DNA of 64,000 bases. It comes from Parahaliea aestuarii (GTDB lineage Bacteria > Pseudomonadota > Gammaproteobacteria > Pseudomonadales > Halieaceae). The DNA is taken from NCBI RefSeq assembly GCF_008064635.1, contig NZ_VRYZ01000006.1:1-64000 (forward strand), written 5' to 3'. The notes under the pieces were generated by a model that was not told where the DNA came from, made no database searches, and saw only the letters and a list, made by a program, of their open reading frames with translations. Shown in pieces: positions 38,566-46,499 of this stretch (position 1 is its first letter; each line of letters begins with the position of its first letter). The position numbers and the translations under genes are program-made.

Positions 38566-39768
38566 CTACTTCGGCAGGCCGAGCACATGCTCGGCAATGA
38601 TATTGGCCTGTACCTGGCTGGTACCGCCGCCAATGGTGGTGGAAAAATTGTTGAAGTAGGCGCGCTGCCAGAAGCCGCCCTGGCGCGCCTGTGCATCACC
38701 CACGTAGAGGCCGCCGGCGGCGCCCTGCAGCCCCACCGCAAACTGGCGCATGCGACGGCCGTATTCAGAGAAGCGCAGTTTGTGCGACAGCTGCAGGGAG
38801 AAGGGGTAGTCCGTTCCCAGGGCCTGTATGGCGCCGCGCTTCTCGCACAGGGCGTTGGCCTTCTCCTCCATGATGAGCTGCACCAGTTGATCGCGCACCA
38901 CCGGATCGCGGAGCAGGGGTTCGCCGTCGCGGGTCATGTCCCGCAGTTCCTCGATCATGTCGTTGATCAGTACCCGCACAAAGGCCAGGCCGCCGGCGGC
39001 GCCCGCCTCGGCGCCGCGTTCGTACTGCAGAGTCTGCATGGCGATTTTCCAGCCCTGCCCCTCTGCGCCCATCAGGCAGTCGGCGGGGATGCGGGCGTCG
39101 GTGAAAAAGGTCTCGGTAAAACCGTATTCACCGGTGATCTTGCGAATGGGGCGGGCGTCGATGCCCGGCACCTGCATCGGCGAAAGGAAGAAGGACAGGC
39201 CGTCGTACTTGCGCTCGGCATTCGGGTTGGTGCGCGCCAGCAGGATCATGTACTTGGCGAAATTGCCCATGGTAGTCCAGATCTTGGTGCCGTTGACGAT
39301 GTACTCGTCGCCATCGCGCACGGCCCGGGTCTGGGCATTGCCGAGGTCGGAGCCGTGATCCGGCTCGGAGAAACCCTGGCACCAGATGTCCTCGCCGGTG
39401 AGGATGCCCTTCAGGTAGCGCGCCTTCTCCTCCTCGCTGCCGATGTGGTTGATCAGCGGGCCGGCCCAGCCGAGGCCGATGACATTGAAGCAGATGGGTA
39501 CCGCGTGACGGCGCATCTCCTGGTCGACGATACTCTGGAACACCGGCTCGACACCGCCGCCACCGTACTCCTTCGGCCAGGCCATACCGAGGTAGCCGGC
39601 ATTCCACACCCTGTACTGCCACTCCCGCAGGAACTCGAGCTGCTGTTCGGTGCCGACCTCCATGAAGGACTGGGGTAGCAGAAAGCCGGGATCGGCGGGC
39701 TTGTTGTCGGCCAGCCAGGCCGAAACCTGCTGGCGGAACGCGTTCAGTTCCTGTTCGGTGGCGCTCAT
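38566..39768 (-). CDS. Acyl-CoA dehydrogenase family protein, larger partner
   Basis: The 400-residue protein contains canonical ACAD parts: MAWPKEYGGGG, CQGFSEPDHGSDLGNAQTRAVRDGDEYIVNGTKIWTT for the flavin and substrate domain, and a C-terminal helical domain ending TIGGGTSQVQANIIAEHVLGLP. It catalyses alpha,beta-dehydrogenation of an acyl-CoA with electrons passed to ETF. The ATG at 39768 has a GAGGAG site; an upstream extension lacks one. It is the first gene of the ACAD-ACAD-ABC1 kinase unit. Confidence 0.9.
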   Translation of the reverse strand: MSATEQELNAFRQQVSAWLADNKPADPGFLLPQSFMEVGTEQQLEFLREWQYRVWNAGYLGMAWPKEYGGGGVEPVFQSIVDQEMRRHAVPICFNVIGLGWAGPLINHIGSEEEKARYLKGILTGEDIWCQGFSEPDHGSDLGNAQTRAVRDGDEYIVNGTKIWTTMGNFAKYMILLARTNPNAERKYDGLSFFLSPMQVPGIDARPIRKITGEYGFTETFFTDARIPADCLMGAEGQGWKIAMQTLQYERGAEAGAAGGLAFVRVLINDMIEELRDMTRDGEPLLRDPVVRDQLVQLIMEEKANALCEKRGAIQALGTDYPFSLQLSHKLRFSEYGRRMRQFAVGLQGAAGGLYVGDAQARQGGFWQRAYFNNFSTTIGGGTSQVQANIIAEHVLGLPK

Positions 39769-39882
39769 GGCGCATCTCCTCTCTTCGTTACTGTTATCAG
39801 GAATGGAATCTGGCATCTGCAAATTGCCGCCCACGCCTCGCCTGAGCCTCACAGCAGGGCACTTGCAGCGGGGCGGGCAAGC

Positions 39883-40518
39883 TCAGTCGTTACCGGGGAT
39901 CACCATCGGCCCGGCTTTGGCATCGGCGCGAACAAAGCCTGGGCGCTGGCACAGGCGCTCCAGATAGGCCCGGGTTTGCGGTTGATACTGCTCATCCAGC
40001 TTTAGCAAGCGGCCCAGGTGGAGGGCATAACCCACAGCGATATCGGCCATGGTAAAGCGCTCGTCCACCAGGTAGTCGTGTTCCTCAAGGTGGCTGTCCA
40101 GGCGCCGCAGGCGGGCCAGATACCATCGGGTGTAGTCCTCCGCCACCGGCTTTTTCGCCGCATCCGGCTCGAGGAAGGTGTAGCGCATGACAATGGCCTG
40201 GGGAAAGGTCAGGGTCGCGTCGGCGTGGTGCAGCCAGTTGAGGTAGGCCCCGTACTCTGTGTGATCCGGCCCCAGGCTGAACTGGCGGCGGGAATCGTAG
40301 CGATCCGCCAGGTACTGGCAGATGCCCACGGACTCGGTCATCTCCACCACCCCGTCGCGGAAAAAGGGCACCGTACCCAGGGCATTGGTTTCCAGGTACT
40401 CGCGCTGGAAAATCCGCGGCGGAAAGGGCAATACCTCCAGCTCATATTCCAGACCCAGTTCCTCCAGCGCCCACAGGGGCCGCAGGGAGCGCGCTCCCGC
40501 GCAGTGCCACAATTTCAC
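39883..40518 (-). CDS. Glutathione S-transferase family protein
   Basis: The 211-residue protein begins VKLWHCAGARSLRPLWALEELGLEYE, a typical GST N-terminal domain, with GTVPFFRDG (cis-Pro) and the SNAIL-like turn TESVGICQYLADRY. The C-terminal helical domain contains FTMADIAVGYAL. It is probably a cytoplasmic detoxification or thiol-transfer enzyme of unknown substrate. The GTG start at 40518 has an AAGGAG site eight bases upstream, while the longer frame has none. Confidence 0.85.
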   Translation of the reverse strand: MKLWHCAGARSLRPLWALEELGLEYELEVLPFPPRIFQREYLETNALGTVPFFRDGVVEMTESVGICQYLADRYDSRRQFSLGPDHTEYGAYLNWLHHADATLTFPQAIVMRYTFLEPDAAKKPVAEDYTRWYLARLRRLDSHLEEHDYLVDERFTMADIAVGYALHLGRLLKLDEQYQPQTRAYLERLCQRPGFVRADAKAGPMVIPGND

Positions 40519-40914
40519 AAGGGGACTCCTTACCTGACATAGTCGCAGGTGCGCCACCCGGTGACCCACCCCATCAATCCAACCTTTGCCGCAGCGCTTG
40601 GCCACAGCCATCGCCCGCACCCGCTGGCGCCCGGCAACCCGGAGTATCCGGGCCGACCGTGAACACAACCTGAAACCATACAATCACCCCGCAGTGAATA
40701 CTACTTTCCATAGCGATCACTCGCATGCCGTCGGCATCGACCCCGCCGCTGTGTACTAGCACACAGAAACCGGTCGTTTTTTAGACAAACAGCAGAGACC
40801 GGCCTAGCTTTTGAGCGACCGTTCGCGGCTCTTTTCTGACGTCACTCCGGCGCCAGCGGGCCGCGCGGCGGCCAATCATCTGCCTGCCTCAGCCAACACT
40901 GAAAGGAGTTCAGT
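40519..40914. other. 396-base intergenic region before the heme peroxidase
   Basis: No gene is supported here. It holds the promoters of the divergent GST and peroxidase genes, an 18-base near-palindrome at 40749-40766, a weaker inverted repeat CCGGTC/GACCGG at about 40771-40800, and a short GAGC/GCTC hairpin with a T-run near 40813-40836. No sigma70 promoter stands out clearly. Confidence 0.55.
40749..40766. promoter_or_regulatory. Near-perfect palindrome upstream of the heme peroxidase
   Basis: CTGTGTACTAGCACACAG matches its reverse complement at 16 of 18 bases, with six-base perfect arms CTGTGT/ACACAG and a CTAG centre. It is a candidate operator about 150 bases before the peroxidase start. 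The regulator is unknown. Confidence 0.45.
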
Positions 40915-42360
40915 ATGTCTGCACATCACGGAATGAACGAACTGCCCGGCCTGGCCGCCTACTGCCACCGTGGCCACCAACAACAGCGGGAGGAGCGCTT
41001 TGGACGCATGTTCCCCCACCTGCCCCCCAGCTATATCGCGGCGGACCTGCTGACCGCCATCGGCGCCTCCGGCGGCCCCATGGACGGCGGTTCCGGCAGC
41101 AGTTCCAGTCGCAGCCAGACGGTGCCGGTGGGCCAGGTCATCTTCGGTCAGTTTATCGACCACGACATCACCCTCGATGTCAGCACCAGCCTGGATCGCA
41201 ACCCGGCGGCGGCCACCGACATTCCCAACGCGCGCACCCCGCGGCTCGACCTGGACTGCATTTACGGCGCCGGGCCGGAGGCGCAGCCCTACCTGTTCGC
41301 CGCGGACGGCGCCCACATGCTGACCGGCGCCGATGTCGCCGGCGCCTCCACGGAAGTCGCCAACGACCTGCTGCGCTCGGCCAACGGCCGCGCCATGATC
41401 GGCGACCCGCGCAACGACGAAAACCGCATCATCAGCCAGATGCAGCTTGCGATGATCAAGTTCCACAACACGGTCTGCGACGACCTCGCCGCCAGCGATG
41501 GCCTGGCCGGCGCCCACCTGTACGAAGAGGCCAAACGGCGGGTCACCTGGCACTACCAGTGGTGCGTAGTATTCGACTTCCTGGTGGCCATGTGCGGGCG
41601 CCCGGTGGTGGATGACATTCTCTGTCACGGCCGCAAACTGTACTGCGGGGAAACACCCTACATTCCGGTGGAGTTCTCCGTAGCCGCCTATCGTTTCGGA
41701 CACTCCATGGTGCCGATGAAACTGCAGGTACAGAAAGGGGGCAACAGCTACGAATTTTTCGGCACCACCCTCGGCCGCGGCTTCAGTCCGGTGGGCAGCG
41801 CGGACGCGCTGGTGGACTGGCACGAACTGTTCGACACCCCGGCCGGGCGCAACGTGCAGCGGGCGGAAAAGCTCGACACCAAAATGGCGGGAGACCTGCT
41901 CAAGCTGCCCTTTATCACCAGCGGCGAAAACTCACTGGCCAGCCGCAACCTGCTGCGCGGCAATGTGTTCCTGCTGCCGGCCGGGGAGGCCGTGGCGGCG
42001 GCCTGCGAGCGCAGCGACAGTGAAATCGCACTGGTGCTGGACAAGGTGGAAGAGATCGCGGAAGCCGCCATCAACCAGGCCGGGCTGGAACATCCGGCCC
42101 CGGGCAGCGGTGCTCCCCTGTGGCTGTACGTGCTGGCGGAAGCCGAGGTGATCGGCCGCGAAACCAGCGCCGGCACCTTCGATAAAGGCGAGGGCCTGGG
42201 CCCCACCGGCGCGCGCATCGTTGCCGAAGTGCTGATTGGCCTGCTGGAACTGGATGAGCACAGTTTCCTGGGCAGCAACCGCAACTGGGTACCGAAAGCG
42301 GATTACAACCGCATCGGCAAGTTGCTGGCCAGCACCAACGCCAGCGTACTGCCCACCTGA
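40915..42360 (+). CDS. Animal-type heme peroxidase (peroxidase-cyclooxygenase superfamily)
   Basis: The 481-residue protein shows the animal heme peroxidase active site. GQFIDHDITLD contains distal H83 and D82, the latter at the myeloperoxidase heme-ester position. GDPRNDENRI contains R166 and E169 (catalytic Arg and second ester Glu). VAAYRFGHSM contains proximal H263. Covalent heme attachment is therefore possible. There is no signal peptide, so it is cytoplasmic or exported by another route. Bacterial members are sparsely studied; peroxidation, halide oxidation or dioxygenation are all possible. An AAGGAG site precedes the ATG. It ends one base from the convergent dehalogenase-like gene. 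Confidence 0.88.
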   Translation: MSAHHGMNELPGLAAYCHRGHQQQREERFGRMFPHLPPSYIAADLLTAIGASGGPMDGGSGSSSSRSQTVPVGQVIFGQFIDHDITLDVSTSLDRNPAAATDIPNARTPRLDLDCIYGAGPEAQPYLFAADGAHMLTGADVAGASTEVANDLLRSANGRAMIGDPRNDENRIISQMQLAMIKFHNTVCDDLAASDGLAGAHLYEEAKRRVTWHYQWCVVFDFLVAMCGRPVVDDILCHGRKLYCGETPYIPVEFSVAAYRFGHSMVPMKLQVQKGGNSYEFFGTTLGRGFSPVGSADALVDWHELFDTPAGRNVQRAEKLDTKMAGDLLKLPFITSGENSLASRNLLRGNVFLLPAGEAVAAACERSDSEIALVLDKVEEIAEAAINQAGLEHPAPGSGAPLWLYVLAEAEVIGRETSAGTFDKGEGLGPTGARIVAEVLIGLLELDEHSFLGSNRNWVPKADYNRIGKLLASTNASVLPT

Positions 42361-42361
42361 G

Positions 42362-43348
42362 TCAAGCGGCCTGCATCCACTCTACAATGCGGCGAGCGGC
42401 CTGCTCGCCGCAGTCCTCCTGCCAGAAGTGGCCGGCCCCCTCCAGTAGGGTGTGGGGCTGCCCCGCCGCACCCGGCACCCGCTCCTGAAACAATAGCTCC
42501 CAGCCCCGCGTGGTCGGATCGCGGTCGCTGAACAGGGTGAGGAAGGGCCTGTCGAAACGGGCCAGCACCGCCCAGGTCTCGCGGTTGATCGCCGCGCCCG
42601 GGTCCGAGCTGGTCAGCGGAATGAGCAGGGGAAACTGCCGCATACCGGCCTTGTGCCACTCGCTGGGGAAGGGCGCGTCATAGGCCGCCACCACGGCGGG
42701 AGCCAGTTCCGACATCGTGGCAAACTGCAGGGAATCGCCGGCGCGGAAATGGCCTTCGCGCAGACTGTGCCGCGCCCAGTCGAGCAGGCCGCGGTTGACG
42801 GTACTGTCGTCCTCGCCACTGGCATGGGCCGCCCAGGCCGTGCGCCCGGCCAGCTCGGCTGAGGCGGTGTGCAGCATGGTGTTGGCGGCGACCACCCGGG
42901 AGAAGCGCTCGACCTGGCGCGCCAGCACGCCGAGGCCAACCGGGCCGCCCCAGTCCTGGCAAACCAGGGTCACATCCTGCAAATCGAGGCCGCAGACCAG
43001 CGCCTCCAGCCAGTTCAGGTGGCTTGCAAAACTATAGTCCCAGGGACGGGTCGGCTTGTCCGAGCGGCCAAAACCGATCAGGTCCGGCGCCACCGCCCGG
43101 TAACCCGCCGCCACAAACACCGGAATCATTCTGCGGTAGAGATAGGACCAGCTCGGCTCGCCGTGCAGCATCAGCACCACCGGCGCGTCCCGGGGGCCCT
43201 CGTCCAGGTAGTGCATGCGCAGGTCGCCGCCGGGGCCCGGCACCGTCAGGTAATGCGCGGCAAACGGGAAATCCGGCAGCTTGTCAAAGCAGGACTCGGG
43301 TGTACGCACCACAGCGGGCACTTCTGGCCCTTCATAATCGATGTTCAT
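42362..43348 (-). CDS. Haloalkane dehalogenase-like alpha/beta hydrolase
   Basis: The 328-residue protein has the alpha/beta-hydrolase order of haloalkane dehalogenases. The oxyanion segment is LHGEPSWSYL (61-70). Nucleophile D132 is followed by W133 (CQDWGGP), where the Trp can bind halide. Acidic residues lie in LFSDRDP (near 275-277), and the catalytic His is H307 (EGAGHFWQED). The HGEPSWS and GAGHF motifs fit subfamily I (DhlA/DhmA type). It would hydrolyse carbon-halogen bonds to alcohols. Epoxide hydrolase or another hydrolase remains possible without biochemical data. The ATG at 43348 follows a GGGAG site. Confidence 0.82.
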   Translation of the reverse strand: MNIDYEGPEVPAVVRTPESCFDKLPDFPFAAHYLTVPGPGGDLRMHYLDEGPRDAPVVLMLHGEPSWSYLYRRMIPVFVAAGYRAVAPDLIGFGRSDKPTRPWDYSFASHLNWLEALVCGLDLQDVTLVCQDWGGPVGLGVLARQVERFSRVVAANTMLHTASAELAGRTAWAAHASGEDDSTVNRGLLDWARHSLREGHFRAGDSLQFATMSELAPAVVAAYDAPFPSEWHKAGMRQFPLLIPLTSSDPGAAINRETWAVLARFDRPFLTLFSDRDPTTRGWELLFQERVPGAAGQPHTLLEGAGHFWQEDCGEQAARRIVEWMQAA

Positions 43349-43716
43349 TGCCGGGGCTCCCTTGCCTATCGGTCCCAACATGGATGTCCGCCATGGACAT
43401 AAATTCCCAAAGGTATTCATCTGCTGAAAGCAGCTTAAAGAAAAACGGTGCTTGTCAGGTATTACGCGCGAAATGCATCAACATTGGTACACGCCTCCAA
43501 ACCAGAGTTATCGACCACCCACAGGCCGGTAAAAATTGGCGGTTGCGGTTTTCGTTGAGAGCAAGCCCAGCCCCTCTATCGTGCAGCGCTCCCTGCACAA
43601 CGCGAGCGCGAGTGCCGGATAGGTGTCTTGTAACCAAAATTCGGAAAAGCGTTAACTGCATCAAACTTTTCGCTTTCCGTGCGTGATAACCCGCCATTCG
43701 GGTCTAGGCTTGGGCC
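43349..43716. other. 368-base divergent intergenic region
   Basis: I see no gene. The stretch is AT-richer than its surroundings and should contain the promoters of the hydrolase and of the OmpA-kinase-CHAT-TPS block. It contains an inverted repeat ATGTCC/GGACAT (43384-43400) near the hydrolase, and an imperfect one, CGGAAAAGCG/CGCTTTCCG (43642-43679), before the block. No promoter hexamers are convincing. Confidence 0.55.
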
Positions 43717-44652
43717 ATGTCACGCCTGCGGGGGCTGTTAATGAACTGGAGTTATCTGGCGGGCCTGGCCCTCGCTTCACTGAGCTTTGGCAATGCTACG
43801 CTGGCCAGCCAGGCCGGCATTCCCTGTGAAGATGGCAAACGATACTACGGGCTCGCGCAGCAGGCGGGCTCCTCCCAGGATTTCGACAAGGCGGTCGACT
43901 GGCTCAACAAGTCGCTCACGGCCTGCGATTCCTATTCCGCCTGGCACCTGTTGGGTACGGCCTACCAGAAGCAGCGCAAGCTGGAGGACGCCCTGACTGC
44001 CTACGAGCAGGCCACCCTGCACGCCACGCGGCAGGAGCAGGCGGCCCTGTCCATGGCGCGCTATGGACAGGTGCTGGCGCTCAACGGCCAGCGTTTTGAG
44101 GCGCTCACCATGCTCGAGCGCGCCATTGAGGCACACCCCAACCCGCCGTCCTGGATGCGCGAGAACGCACGCGAGCTCGACCAGAGTCTGGTGGAGTCTC
44201 CGATCAGCAGTGACGCCATCAAGCGCAGCCTGGCGAGCCAGCAGTTCGGACTGCTGGCCATCAATGCGATCGATAGCAAGAACGGCCCTGAGCGGCAGGA
44301 AAAGGCAACCGTTCGTATCCCGATCAACTACAAGCTGGACAGCGTGGAGATGGACGAGCTGACCGCCGGCAACATCGACGAACTGGGCAAGGTGCTGTCC
44401 AGTACCGAGTATGCCGGCAAGACCTTTACCCTGGTTGGTCACAGCGATGTACGCGGCAGCTGGGATCACAACCTGGCACTGTCGGAACAGCGTGCGGATG
44501 CGGCCAGGCAGGCACTGGAGCGCAGGTACCCCTCGCTGCAGGGGCGTTTGCGCGTCACCGGTGCTGGAGAGGCCAGGCCAAAGTACCCCGGCGAACGTAT
44601 TCCGGAAGCGGATCACCGCTTGAACCGACGGCTGGAGGTGATAGTCAACTAG
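43717..44652 (+). CDS. TPR and OmpA-like domain cell-envelope protein
   Basis: The 311-residue protein has a signal peptide (hydrophobic stretch ending NATLASQA), a TPR-like helical region (about 40-140: KAVDWLNKSL..., KQRKLEDALTAYEQA, LNGQRFEALTMLERAIEA) and a C-terminal OmpA-like domain. That domain contains TLVGHSDVRGSWDHNLALSEQRADAAR and RLNRRLEVIV, which in relatives binds peptidoglycan. It therefore probably anchors a periplasmic protein-interaction module to the cell wall. ATGs at 43717 and 43741 are possible; the first keeps basic residues in front of the hydrophobic core. The kinase gene begins 18 bases after its stop. Confidence 0.87.
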   Translation: MSRLRGLLMNWSYLAGLALASLSFGNATLASQAGIPCEDGKRYYGLAQQAGSSQDFDKAVDWLNKSLTACDSYSAWHLLGTAYQKQRKLEDALTAYEQATLHATRQEQAALSMARYGQVLALNGQRFEALTMLERAIEAHPNPPSWMRENARELDQSLVESPISSDAIKRSLASQQFGLLAINAIDSKNGPERQEKATVRIPINYKLDSVEMDELTAGNIDELGKVLSSTEYAGKTFTLVGHSDVRGSWDHNLALSEQRADAARQALERRYPSLQGRLRVTGAGEARPKYPGERIPEADHRLNRRLEVIVN

Positions 44653-44670
44653 CGTGGCGCCGCGAAATCA

Positions 44671-46440
44671 ATGACAACAGCAGCGCAGGACATTCTGCCC
44701 GCCATTCCCGGATATACCATCCAGCGCCTGCTGGGGGCAGGGGGAATGGCGCGGGTCTATCTGGCCATTCAGCAGGGCTTTGAACGCCCCGTGGCGCTCA
44801 AGATCATTTTGCGGGAGCTGGCCAGCAACCCGGAGTTCGGGCGTCGTTTTCTGCGCGAGGCACGCATCGTAGGCGGCCTGTCCCACCCCCATATCATCTC
44901 GGTCTACGATGTGGGTGAGCATGAAGGGTTCTATTACCTCGCCATGGAGTTGCTGACATCGGGTGACCTGCGACAGCGAATGCGCTCTGTCATCAGCGAA
45001 CGAGAGGCTCTGGAAATCGCAAGACAGGTTGCTTCTGCCCTCGGCTTTGCCCATACCCGCGGCTTTATCCACCGCGATATCAAGCCGGACAATGTGCTGT
45101 TCCGCGACTCCGGTGAAGCGGTGGTGACGGACTTTGGAATCGCCCGTCCCGCCCATGACTCAGCGGAATTGACAGAAATCACCCAGGTGGAATCAGTCAT
45201 CGGCTCGCCGAAGTACATGAGCCCTGAGCAGTCGCTGGGGCAGCCTCTGGATGGCCGTTCAGACATTTACAGTCTCGGTGTGATGCTGTACCAGATGCTC
45301 GTGGGCGAGTTGCCGTTCACCGGTCGCACACTGGCCGAGCTATCACTGCAGCGCCTGCAGAAACAGGTGCCGCGCATGCCCCCCGCACTGCAGCATCTGC
45401 AACCCCTGATGGACGGCTTGCTGGCCTATGATCGCGACGAGCGATTCCGTGACTGCGGGGCGGTGCATGCCGCGCTTGAACAAGTGCTGCCCGGCGCGGG
45501 GACGGTGAATTCTGCCCCGGCACGCACCGGCTCCGCCGCTGACCCGGACGCAGAGACCCTGGTGGATACAGTAGCAACGGCAAGCGCTGGCAGGACGTCG
45601 GGATCGCGGGTGGCCGCACTGGCTGTCCTTGCCCTTGTCGTACTTGTGGGCGGCGGGCTCGCCTGGTTCTTTGCCGCCGTCCCCGCAGACGATATCGCCA
45701 GCGCATACCAGGGCGCCAGTGCGCGCCCGGAGAGCGGCTCAACAACGGCGGACCAGGATAGCCTCCAGGCGGCAAACGGCCCCCTGGGCATTCCCCCGCC
45801 GGAAGAATTCTTTGCGTTCTACGACGCGGTGAACGCCGGGCTGGCAGATCTTGAGCAGGACTTTGTAAAGGCGTTTCCCGGCAGCGTCTTTACGCAGATG
45901 TTGCAGTTCAAGCTGGGGCAGGCACCAGAGGCGTTCGCCGCCCTCCGCCAACGGGCCGCCGCGGGCAACAGCCGGGCCCAGGTGGTTGTCAGCGAGCTGT
46001 ACGACACCGGCTGGGGCGTTGCGCAGGACCAATCACAGGCGCTGGCCCACGCCCGGCAAGCCGCAACCAGCGGCAATGCCTTTGCCCGTTACCACTACGC
46101 GATGCTGCTGCTGGCGCAGGCGCAAAACGATGAGCAGCGGCGCGAAGGCCTGCGCGCTCTGCAGGACTCTGCCGATGCCGGGTTTTACCTGGCACAGACT
46201 GTGCTCGGCACCGAGCGTCTGGAAGGACAACTGCCGGGGCGGGATATCGACGACGGGCTGGCGCTGTTGGCCGCCGCTGGCGAACAGGGTGACCGCAATG
46301 CCCTGTTCAATCTGGCCCGCATTCTGGACGCGGGCCTCTACGGCCAAACGGCCGATCCCGAACGCGCCCGGGACTATTTCCGGCAGGCGGCCGCCCTCGG
46401 CCATCCGGGCGCCAAAAGCTACCTGGAAGACCCCCTATGA
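44671..46440 (+). CDS. Membrane Ser/Thr protein kinase with periplasmic Sel1 repeats
   Basis: The 589-residue protein has a full Hanks-type kinase domain (residues 15-270): glycine loop LLGAGGMARVY, K44 in VALK, E63, HRDIKPDN at 134-141, DFG at 154-156 and the SPEQ substrate motif. One transmembrane helix follows (about 313-336), then an outer domain. That domain has Sel1-type tetratricopeptide repeats from about 410 to 585 (AQVVVSELYDTGWGVAQDQSQAL..., DRNALFNLARILDAG). The topology is cytoplasmic kinase with periplasmic sensor. It is in a tight plus-strand run with OmpA/TPR, CHAT and TPS genes, whose products may be substrates or ligands (inference). Confidence 0.92.
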   Translation: MTTAAQDILPAIPGYTIQRLLGAGGMARVYLAIQQGFERPVALKIILRELASNPEFGRRFLREARIVGGLSHPHIISVYDVGEHEGFYYLAMELLTSGDLRQRMRSVISEREALEIARQVASALGFAHTRGFIHRDIKPDNVLFRDSGEAVVTDFGIARPAHDSAELTEITQVESVIGSPKYMSPEQSLGQPLDGRSDIYSLGVMLYQMLVGELPFTGRTLAELSLQRLQKQVPRMPPALQHLQPLMDGLLAYDRDERFRDCGAVHAALEQVLPGAGTVNSAPARTGSAADPDAETLVDTVATASAGRTSGSRVAALAVLALVVLVGGGLAWFFAAVPADDIASAYQGASARPESGSTTADQDSLQAANGPLGIPPPEEFFAFYDAVNAGLADLEQDFVKAFPGSVFTQMLQFKLGQAPEAFAALRQRAAAGNSRAQVVVSELYDTGWGVAQDQSQALAHARQAATSGNAFARYHYAMLLLAQAQNDEQRREGLRALQDSADAGFYLAQTVLGTERLEGQLPGRDIDDGLALLAAAGEQGDRNALFNLARILDAGLYGQTADPERARDYFRQAAALGHPGAKSYLEDPL

Positions 46441-46499
46441 CCGTTTCGAGGAAATCAGCCCGTGTTGTCGGCTATTCACGGCGGGGGGGCAAGCCATGA
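46437..46499 (+). CDS. Possible 20-codon linker ORF between kinase and CHAT genes
   Basis: An ATG inside the kinase stop (ATGA at 46437-46440) opens a 20-codon frame encoding a basic peptide with five Arg and three Lys. It ends with a TGA that overlaps the CHAT start codon (ATGA at 46496-46499). Four-base overlaps at both ends are the usual geometry of translational coupling. It may carry ribosomes across the 55-base gap rather than make a functional peptide. No separate ribosome binding site is visible, and coincidence cannot be excluded. Confidence 0.3.
   Translation: MTVSRKSARVVGYSRRGGKP

Noticed and set aside
45986-46495. Upstream extension of the CHAT frame inside the kinase gene
   Set aside because: It overlaps the well-defined Sel1 region of the kinase in another frame, and the CHAT protein has a signal peptide exactly at 46496.
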